A DNA stretch of 12,323 bases from JALORV01 sp035255845 (GTDB lineage Bacteria; Pseudomonadota; Gammaproteobacteria; Burkholderiales; Burkholderiaceae_F). Each line of letters begins with the position of its first letter. The stretch's first letter is position 1. The position numbers were made by a program, and so were the translations under genes. This document shows, one piece after another, positions 7,203-12,323 of the stretch. The notes beneath the pieces were generated by a model. The model was given only the letters and a program-made list of their open reading frames with translations. It was not told the origin of the DNA and made no database searches. The stretch lies in contig DATEZE010000185.1 in NCBI GenBank assembly GCA_035255845.1, forward strand, positions 1 through 12,323, in the 5' to 3' direction.

Positions 7203-7313
7203 CTGTGTCAGGCCGGTGTTTCGCTATTTCTGGCGGCAAGGCCGGCCGTAACGAAACCAAATTCCGCAGATCGAAGCCTAGGATGCTCGCCATTCAACGT
7301 GGTGGGCCATCAG

Positions 7314-8795
7314 ATGCGCACTTTCGAACCCGACCGGATCCAGGTGCGATCTGCGCACTACATCGGTGGAAGACTGTTGGATGTAGTCGGCAAGTTCACC
7401 GTGACACGACCCTCCGACGGCAAGCCGCATGAGAGTTTGCCGCTCGGCGATGCGGCGACCGTCGATGCTGCGGTAGTGAACGCGGATTCCGTCTGGCGAC
7501 GCAGCGATTGGGCGCGCCGCGCGCCGCGCGAACGGGCCCGCGTGCTGCGTCGGTGGGCTGACATGGTCGAGGCCGATGTCGAGCGCTTGGCGCCGCTTGA
7601 AGCCGTGTGCTCGACGCGACCGTTACGCGATGCGATCGCTTGGGACGTGCCGTTTACCGCTGACGGCCTGCGTTTCTTCGCCGAGTACGCCGACAAGCTC
7701 GGCGGCGAAGTTGCCGCGACGCGGCACGATCATCTCGGCATGGTGATCGCCGAGCCGTACGGGGTGGTTGGCGCGATCACGCCGTGGAACTTCCCGCTCG
7801 TGATGGCCTCGTGGAAGGTCGGCGCTGCGCTCGCCGCCGGTAACGCGGTCGTGCTGAAACCCTCCGAGCTGACTCCCTACTCCGTGCTTCGGCTGGCCGA
7901 ACTCGCCGTCGATGCCGGCGTGCCGCCGGGCATTTTCAACGTAGTACAGGGCGATGGCATGACCACCGGCGAGGCGCTGACGCGTCATCCGCTGATCTCG
8001 AAGATGACCTTCACCGGATCGACGCGCACGGGCGCAGCGATCATGGCGTCGTGCGCCATGCATGGCCCCAAGCCGGTCACGCTCGAGCTCGGCGGCAAGA
8101 GCCCGCAGCTGGTATTCGACGATGCACCGAACCTCGACCGACTGGCTGGCCTGATCGCCGGTGCCATCACCGGCAATGCGGGACAGGTCTGTGTCGCCGG
8201 GTCGCGCATGATCGTCCAGCGGCGCATCGCACCGGCACTGCTCGAGCGCATCTCCCGGCGGTTCGCCGCGCATCGGCCCGGGGCCACATGGGACGAACAA
8301 GCGACGCTTCCGCCGATAGTCTCGGCGGGCCAGGCGCAGCGTATCGACGAGATCGTCCAACAGTCCGTGGCTGCGGGGGGACGCATTTCGTGCGGAGGTG
8401 GACTCTACGACGGCGGTCCCGGTGGTGCGTACTACCGTCCCACGCTGATCGAAAACGTGGCCGAATCGAATCCAGCGGTGCAGCAGGAAATCTTTGGGCC
8501 GGTGCTGACGGTGCAGACCTTCGACGACGAGGACGAAGGCCTGGCTCTCGCAGCACACGAGCGTTACGGACTCGCCTGCGGTGTGCATACCGCCGACATC
8601 GGGCGCGCGCTGCGCGCGATGCGCGGTATCGCAGCGGGTACGGTCTGGATCAACCGCTACGGTCGCAGCGGTGACTTCGTGATCCCGACCGGGGGCTATC
8701 ACCAATCGGGCATCGGCAAAGATCTGGGCCGCCAGGCAGTCGAAGCCAATCTGCGCTTCAAGAGCGTCCTTATCGACTTTGGAGCAGCGGCCTGA
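7314..8795 (+). CDS. NAD(P)-dependent aldehyde dehydrogenase
   Basis: This 493-residue protein has the full ALDH superfamily fold: GVVGAITPWNFPL (150-162, N159), VVLKPSELTPYS (179-190, K182 for the cofactor), FTGSTRTG (233-240), the general base in LELGGKSP (E258), the nucleophile in GQVCVAGSR (C293) and EIFGP (392-396). It oxidises an aldehyde to the acid, in the cytoplasm. The ATG at 7314 gives the normal family length; the frame is open to 7143, but that extension overlaps the divergent promoter and looks non-coding. In place of the commonly seen GKP segment after helix residues 90-98 it has VCSTRPLRDA, and it ends with GDFVIPTGGYHQSGIGKDLGRQAVEAN. It heads the rightward arm. The likely substrates are aminoaldehydes made by the aminotransferase or the PuuB-like oxidase, which is inference. 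Confidence 0.93.
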   Translation: MRTFEPDRIQVRSAHYIGGRLLDVVGKFTVTRPSDGKPHESLPLGDAATVDAAVVNADSVWRRSDWARRAPRERARVLRRWADMVEADVERLAPLEAVCSTRPLRDAIAWDVPFTADGLRFFAEYADKLGGEVAATRHDHLGMVIAEPYGVVGAITPWNFPLVMASWKVGAALAAGNAVVLKPSELTPYSVLRLAELAVDAGVPPGIFNVVQGDGMTTGEALTRHPLISKMTFTGSTRTGAAIMASCAMHGPKPVTLELGGKSPQLVFDDAPNLDRLAGLIAGAITGNAGQVCVAGSRMIVQRRIAPALLERISRRFAAHRPGATWDEQATLPPIVSAGQAQRIDEIVQQSVAAGGRISCGGGLYDGGPGGAYYRPTLIENVAESNPAVQQEIFGPVLTVQTFDDEDEGLALAAHERYGLACGVHTADIGRALRAMRGIAAGTVWINRYGRSGDFVIPTGGYHQSGIGKDLGRQAVEANLRFKSVLIDFGAAA

Positions 8796-8812
8796 GCGGC
8801 ATTCCATGCCGT
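8796..8812 (+). terminator. Compact hairpin directly after the aldehyde dehydrogenase stop
   Basis: CGGCAT (8797-8802) and ATGCCG (8806-8811) pair perfectly around a 3-nt loop, with a possible extra G-U pair at the base. It begins one base after the stop codon. No T-tract follows, so it is not a classical intrinsic terminator. It may instead mark a pause, an mRNA-stability element or partial attenuation before the next gene, 119 bp downstream. Confidence 0.3.
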
Positions 8813-8913
8813 CGCCGACCTCGCAAACGACACCTTCATCGCGTGGGGCGCCGCAATACACGACAACTGCACTGCCGCTCCGTGATGCAATGACGTCCCG
8901 GAGAGAAGTACTT

Positions 8914-8934
8914 TTGGACCAGACGAACCGATGA
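8914..8934 (+). other. Possible six-codon leader ORF ending on the HAD start codon
   Basis: A TTG start at 8914 encodes MDQTNR and stops at TGA 8932-8934, overlapping the HAD ATG (ATGA). The sequence GGAGAG at 8900-8905 sits 8 nt before the TTG, which is correct spacing for this small ORF but too far (25 nt) for the HAD start. This suggests translational coupling, but chance cannot be excluded for so short an ORF. Confidence 0.3.
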
Positions 8935-9596
8935 AGTTCCGACCCAAATACGTCACTTTCGACTGCTATGGCACGCTGACCCGTTTCCGAATGGGGGAGC
9001 TGACGCGCGAGATCTACGCCGACCGTGTTCCAGCCGCCAGGATGGAGCAGTTCATCGCCGACTTCTCCGCCTACCGCTTCGACGAGGTACTCGGAGATTG
9101 GCAGCCCTATCAGACCGTGTTGAAGAATGCTGTGCGGCGCCTGTGCCGGAAGTGGAAGCTGCAGTACCTCGACGCCGAAGCGCAGCGCTACTACGACGCG
9201 GTGCCCACTTGGGGCCCGCACGATGACGTGTCCGCCGGACTTGCCAAAGTGGCGCGCGAGATCCCGCTGGTCATTCTTTCAAACGCCGCGGACGACCAGA
9301 TTCAGAAAAACGTCGCGATGCTCGGCGCGCCGTTTCATCGCGTCTATACCGCCCAGCAGGCCCAGGCCTATAAGCCGAGGCTCAAGGCTTTTGAGTACAT
9401 GCTCGATTCGCTGGGCTGCAATCCAGAGGACGTGCTGCATGTTTCGTCGAGCCTGCGCTATGACCTGATGTCGGCTGATGACCTGGGCATCGTCAACAAG
9501 GTCTTTGTCGATCGCGGTCACGGCCCCGGAAACCCGGCCTACCGCTATGTCGAAATCAAGGACATCAGTGGTCTGGCCGGCGTCGTTGGCCTCTGA
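8931..9596 (+). CDS. HAD-superfamily hydrolase, haloacid dehalogenase type II-like, substrate unknown
   Basis: This is a 221-residue HAD protein. Motif I is YVTFDCYGTL (nucleophile D11, with Y13 in place of the usual second aspartate, as in 2-haloacid dehalogenases). Motif II is VILSNA (S117, N118), motif III is YKPRLKAF (K148), and motif IV is VSSSLRYDLMSADDLGI (171-187, acidic D178). A helical cap lies between residues 20 and 95. The tail includes VFVDRGHGPGNPAYRYVEI. It resembles type II dehalogenases but lacks the WRxKQLEYxWLR-like segment and has SSSLRYD instead of SSNxWD, so dehalogenation is doubtful. The ATG has no Shine-Dalgarno sequence at normal distance. It lies between the aldehyde dehydrogenase and PuuB-like genes, so a role in amine degradation or metabolite clean-up is likely. 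The real substrate cannot be named. Confidence 0.85.
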   Translation: MKFRPKYVTFDCYGTLTRFRMGELTREIYADRVPAARMEQFIADFSAYRFDEVLGDWQPYQTVLKNAVRRLCRKWKLQYLDAEAQRYYDAVPTWGPHDDVSAGLAKVAREIPLVILSNAADDQIQKNVAMLGAPFHRVYTAQQAQAYKPRLKAFEYMLDSLGCNPEDVLHVSSSLRYDLMSADDLGIVNKVFVDRGHGPGNPAYRYVEIKDISGLAGVVGL

Positions 9597-9597
9597 C

Positions 9598-9633
9598 ATG
9601 CTCGTCCGCCCGCCGACGAATCGCGCCCGATGA
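9598..9633 (+). other. Possible eleven-codon ORF bridging the HAD and PuuB-like genes
   Basis: An ATG one base after the HAD stop codon (TGACATG) opens MLVRPPTNRAR, which stops at TGA 9631-9633, overlapping the PuuB-like ATG (ATGA). It fills nearly the whole 33-bp gap. Neither start has a Shine-Dalgarno sequence, so terminating ribosomes could re-initiate twice to reach the PuuB-like gene. It could also be chance. Confidence 0.28.
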
Positions 9634-10922
9634 AACTCGAGTCCTACTGGACCGACAGCGCTCCGAACTTTCAGCTGGCAGCGCACGAGCTGCCCGCACA
9701 GGTTGATGTGGCGATCGTCGGCGCGGGCTTCACTGGACTGTCGGCAGCGCGGGCGCTGGCCCGTCGCGGTGCCAAAGTGGCGGTGCTCGAGGCGGGCGAT
9801 CGCGTGGCCGGCGAGGCCTCCGGCCGCAATGGTGGCCATGTCAACAACGGGCTGACCGTCGACTACGCGGATGTGGCCGCGAAGGTCGGCGTCGAACGGG
9901 CGCGCGAGTGGTACCGCGCTTACGACGAGGGCGTGGACACCGTCGAACGCCTCGTGCGCGAGGAAAGCATCGATTGCGACTTCATGCGCACCGGCAAACT
10001 CAAACTCGCCACGCGGCCGGCGCATCTTCAGGCGCTGCAACGCACCGCAGAGCGGCTGATACGCGACGGGGTCGATACTGACGTCGAGATCCTTGACGCG
10101 CCTCGCGTGCGTGCCGAGGTGGCCAGCGTGCGTTTCCATGGCGGCTTGCTCTACAAGCGCAGCGGTCAGATGCACATGGTCCGCTTTGCGAACGGCCTGG
10201 CCGCCGCCGCGGAGCGTCATGGCGCGCAGATCCACACCGGCTGCTGCGTGCAAAGGTTGGAGCGCGTCGGCGGCGGGCAGGCGCACACGCTTCATACTGC
10301 GCGCGGCCCCGTGCGAGCACGACAGGTGCTTCTGGCCACCGGCGCGACGCGCCACGGTGGCTACGGCAGCTTCGGCTGGCTGCGCCGACGCCTCGTGCCG
10401 ATTGGCAGTTTCATCGTCGTCACCGAACCGCTGGGTGCGGACCGGGCGCGGGCACTGCTGCGCGAGCGGCGCACCTACGTGACGATCGCCAATATCCACC
10501 ACTATTTCCGTCTGACCTCTGATCACAGGCTGGTATTCGGTGGGCGCGCGCGTTTCGCAGTATCGAGTCCGCAGTCCGACTCAACGAGCGGTGAAATCCT
10601 GCGCCGCGGCCTGGCCGAGACATTCCCGCAGCTGCGCGACGTACGGATCGACTATTGCTGGGGCGGCCTGGTCGACATGACGCAGGATCGGCTGCCGCAC
10701 GCCGGCGAGCGCAATGGCTTGTACTACTCCACCGGCTACAGCGGCCATGGCGCGCAGATGTCCGTGCTGATGGGCGAACGCATGGCAGCGGTGATGGCCG
10801 GCGATGTTCAGGCCAACCCGTGGCGCGGGCGTGACTGGCCGGCGATTCCCGGTCACTTCGGTCCGCCGTGGTTTCTACCGGCGGTGGGACTCTATTTCCG
10901 ATTGAAGGACCGCCTCGGCTGA
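9630..10922 (+). CDS. PuuB-like FAD-dependent amine oxidase (gamma-glutamylputrescine oxidase family)
   Basis: This 430-residue flavoprotein begins like PuuB: ESYWTDSAPNF, then VDVAIVGAGFTGLSAARAL (FAD GxGxxG at 31-36, with E54 ending the second strand), and the flavin loop EASGRNGGHVNNG (62-74). YFRLTSDHRLVFGGRARF (292-309), IDYCWGGLVDMTQDRLPHAG (340-359) and YYSTGYSGHGAQMSVLMG (365-382) are the family's late motifs, and the ending LYFRLKDRLG matches PuuB's C-terminus. The DAO-type enzyme oxidises a primary or secondary amine to an aldehyde or imine, usually with oxygen. No glutamylputrescine synthetase (PuuA) gene is present in the window, so gamma-glutamylputrescine is not assured as the substrate. 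It follows the HAD gene by 33 bp without its own Shine-Dalgarno sequence and precedes the binding-protein gene by 52 bp. Confidence 0.9.
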   Translation: MKLESYWTDSAPNFQLAAHELPAQVDVAIVGAGFTGLSAARALARRGAKVAVLEAGDRVAGEASGRNGGHVNNGLTVDYADVAAKVGVERAREWYRAYDEGVDTVERLVREESIDCDFMRTGKLKLATRPAHLQALQRTAERLIRDGVDTDVEILDAPRVRAEVASVRFHGGLLYKRSGQMHMVRFANGLAAAAERHGAQIHTGCCVQRLERVGGGQAHTLHTARGPVRARQVLLATGATRHGGYGSFGWLRRRLVPIGSFIVVTEPLGADRARALLRERRTYVTIANIHHYFRLTSDHRLVFGGRARFAVSSPQSDSTSGEILRRGLAETFPQLRDVRIDYCWGGLVDMTQDRLPHAGERNGLYYSTGYSGHGAQMSVLMGERMAAVMAGDVQANPWRGRDWPAIPGHFGPPWFLPAVGLYFRLKDRLG

Positions 10923-10961
10923 GCGGACCTTCGACTTCTCTCCACACCTCGAGCACAGACC

Positions 10962-10966
10962 AGGAG
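10962..10966 (+). promoter_or_regulatory. Strong Shine-Dalgarno sequence of the solute-binding protein gene
   Basis: AGGAG lies 8 nt before the ATG at 10975. It fixes the start upstream of the twin-arginine signal rather than at internal methionines 20 or 35, and predicts stronger translation than for the neighbouring enzyme genes. Confidence 0.8.
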
Positions 10967-10974
10967 CGAGCACC

Positions 10975-12323
10975 ATGACCGAACTCCAGACGTTGGATAG
11001 CCTCGTCGGACCCTACGAAAGCCGCCGAGTGATGGGCGCGCTGCAACGCGGTGCGACGCGGCGCGACATCCTTGCCATGCTGGTGGCGGGCGGCATGCAG
11101 ATGACGTTGGCCGGCGGCCTCGCCTCCACGGCGTTATCGGCGCATGCTCAGACGCCCAAGCGCGGCGGCAAGCTCCGGGTCGCCGGCGCGACCGCGGCTG
11201 CGACCGACACGCTCGATCCGTCCAAGCAGTCGAACCAGACCGACTACTCACGCGGCAACATGCTCTACAACGGGCTGACGTGGCTCGATGGCAGCCTGAC
11301 ACCGCAGCCGGCGCTGGCCGAGTCGTTCACGACCAAGGATGCGAAGACCTGGGTCTTCACGCTGCGCAAAGGCGTGCAATTCCATGACGGCAAGCCGCTG
11401 ACGCCTGCCGACGTCGTGTTCTCGATCAGCCGCCACAAGGACCCTGCGACGGCCTCGAAAGCCAAGGTGCTCGCCGACCAGATCGACAGCGTGAAGGCCA
11501 CCGGTCCCAACGAGGTGACCATGGTGCTCACCTCTCCGAACGCGGACCTGCCTGTCATCCTCGGCACCTTTCACTTCCATATCGTCAAGGAAGGCACGAC
11601 CGACTTCGCCACCGGCATCGGCACCGGGCCGTACAAGCTGAAGGAATTCAAACCCGGCGTGCGCTCGGTCGTGGTCCGCAACGACAACTACTGGAAGGCG
11701 GGCAAGCCCTACCTGGACGAAATCGAGTTCGTCGGGATTGGCGACGAGAGCGCGCGAGTCAATGCACTCCTGTCCGGCGGCATGGACCTGGTGGGTTCGA
11801 TCAACCCGCGCTCGGTCGCACGCATCGCCGGCGCACCGGGGTACGCGGTGTTCAAGACCCAGTCGGGTCAGTATTCCGATCTGATCATGCGCCTGGACAT
11901 GGCACCGGGCTCGAACCCGGATTTCGTTCTGGCGATGAAATACCTGTTCGACCGCGAACAAATGCGCAAGACGATCGCGCTCGACCAAGCAGTGGTCGCG
12001 AACGATCAGCCGATCGACCCGACCAACCGCTTCTATTTCGCCGGCCTGCCACAACGACCGTTCGACCCGGAAAAGGCGAAGGCCCACCTGAAGAAATCCG
12101 GCATCACCGGAGCGGTACCGGTAGTCGCATCGCCCGCGGCTCTGTACTCGGTGGAAATGGCTTTGGTGATGCAGCAGACGGCCAAGAGCATCGGCCTGGA
12201 CCTCGATGTCAAGCGCATGCCGGCCGACGGCTACTGGTCTAACCACTGGCTGAACAGCGCCGTGGGGTTCGGCAACGTCAACCCGCGCCCCAGTGCCGAC
12301 ATCCTGCTCACTCAGTTCTTCAA
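10975..12323 (+). CDS. ABC transporter solute-binding protein, family 5, Tat-type signal (3' truncated by window edge)
   Basis: The frame is open to the window end, showing 449 residues of an expected roughly 500-540. A twin-arginine-like signal, TRRDILAMLVAGG (28-40), is followed by a hydrophobic stretch and a likely signal-peptidase site AHA/Q at 56-59, so the mature protein is periplasmic and perhaps exported folded. The SBP_bac_5 signature WVFTLRKGVQFHDGKPL continues to DVVFSI (126-151), and GTGPYKL, YWKAGKPYLDEIEF and MKYLFDREQMRK are also typical. Family 5 proteins bind peptides, opines, nickel or other bulky solutes and deliver them to DppBC-type permeases, whose genes would be expected beyond the right edge. 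The gene has a strong Shine-Dalgarno sequence and follows the PuuB-like gene by 52 bp, which suggests it imports the substrate of this pathway. The ligand itself cannot be read from the sequence. Confidence 0.92.
   Translation, partial: MTELQTLDSLVGPYESRRVMGALQRGATRRDILAMLVAGGMQMTLAGGLASTALSAHAQTPKRGGKLRVAGATAAATDTLDPSKQSNQTDYSRGNMLYNGLTWLDGSLTPQPALAESFTTKDAKTWVFTLRKGVQFHDGKPLTPADVVFSISRHKDPATASKAKVLADQIDSVKATGPNEVTMVLTSPNADLPVILGTFHFHIVKEGTTDFATGIGTGPYKLKEFKPGVRSVVVRNDNYWKAGKPYLDEIEFVGIGDESARVNALLSGGMDLVGSINPRSVARIAGAPGYAVFKTQSGQYSDLIMRLDMAPGSNPDFVLAMKYLFDREQMRKTIALDQAVVANDQPIDPTNRFYFAGLPQRPFDPEKAKAHLKKSGITGAVPVVASPAALYSVEMALVMQQTAKSIGLDLDVKRMPADGYWSNHWLNSAVGFGNVNPRPSADILLTQFF

Larger units (their letters stand above)
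7103..7313. promoter_or_regulatory. Divergent promoter region between the two gene arms
   Basis: This 211-bp region separates the leftward GNAT start from the rightward aldehyde dehydrogenase start and must hold at least the promoters for both arms. It is less GC-rich in places than the flanking genes. It contains a perfect TCGAAA-N-TTTCGA palindrome (7190-7202), a GTTTCG (7218-7223) / CGAAAC (7252-7257) inverted repeat, and GGCCGGCC (7240-7247). I could not identify a convincing sigma-70 or sigma-54 promoter. The symmetric elements are plausible sites for the Lrp-type regulator or another factor. Confidence 0.55.

Noticed and set aside
7143..7313. N-terminal extension of the aldehyde dehydrogenase frame
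   Set aside because: The additional 57 residues would make the protein longer than the family, look non-coding and overlap the divergent promoter with its palindromes.
7623..9221. Long open frame (532 codons) on the minus strand opposite the aldehyde dehydrogenase and HAD genes
   Set aside because: It lies fully antisense to genes with complete conserved motifs, its translation is low-complexity and Arg/His-rich with no recognisable domain, and long antisense frames are expected in GC-rich coding DNA.
9279..10526. Minus-strand open frame of 415 codons opposite the HAD and PuuB-like genes
   Set aside because: It is antisense to two clearly coding genes and has no conserved motif or ribosome-binding site.
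11248..12246. Minus-strand open frame of 332 codons in the right part of the window
   Set aside because: It is opposite a well-supported family-5 binding protein with signature motifs in the plus frame; the minus translation resembles no family I recognise.
1..12323. CRISPR arrays, insertion sequences, tRNA or rRNA genes, integration sites
   Set aside because: No regularly spaced direct repeats, transposase motifs, terminal inverted repeats or RNA gene signatures were seen, and the gene content is metabolic throughout.

Overview
The window is GC-rich bacterial DNA with dense, tightly packed genes and long antisense shadow frames. Its gene families (HcnABC/OoxAB-type oxidase, SpuC-like aminotransferase, GhrA, PuuB-like oxidase, family-5 ABC binding protein with a Tat-like signal) are typical of Proteobacteria. 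A Burkholderiales-like betaproteobacterium is the best guess, but nothing here fixes the taxon.

Layout. Positions 1-255 hold the end of a cupin gene on the plus strand. It converges on a seven-gene minus-strand arm that reads leftward from about 7102 to 281: tandem-GNAT acetyltransferase, GhrA-like 2-hydroxyacid dehydrogenase, SpuC-like class III aminotransferase, Lrp/AsnC regulator, [2Fe-2S] small subunit, FAD/NAD large subunit with a C-terminal [2Fe-2S] domain, and a DAO-type FAD subunit. Most junctions overlap or abut (TGATG, ATGA, GTGA, TGA-ATG). A 211-bp divergent region (7103-7313) separates this arm from a plus-strand arm: aldehyde dehydrogenase, HAD-family hydrolase, PuuB-like amine oxidase, and the start of a family-5 solute-binding protein that runs off the right edge. 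No stretch over 300 bp lacks a gene.

How the genes may work together (inference). The binding protein would capture a nitrogenous solute such as an opine-like conjugate, polyamine derivative or small peptide. The three-subunit flavo-iron-sulfur oxidase and the PuuB-like oxidase would oxidise C-N bonds. The aminotransferase would move the amino group to a 2-oxo acid, the aldehyde dehydrogenase would oxidise the resulting aldehyde, and the GhrA-like enzyme would reduce a released 2-oxo acid such as glyoxylate or hydroxypyruvate. The Lrp-type protein is the natural candidate regulator. The individual families are known, but the substrate cannot be named. Points worth a second look are the combination of enzymes, a TCGAAA-N-TTTCGA palindrome in the divergent promoter, small ORFs ending exactly on the start codons of three genes that lack their own Shine-Dalgarno sequence, and an HAD protein annotated by type as a dehalogenase but missing dehalogenase signature residues.
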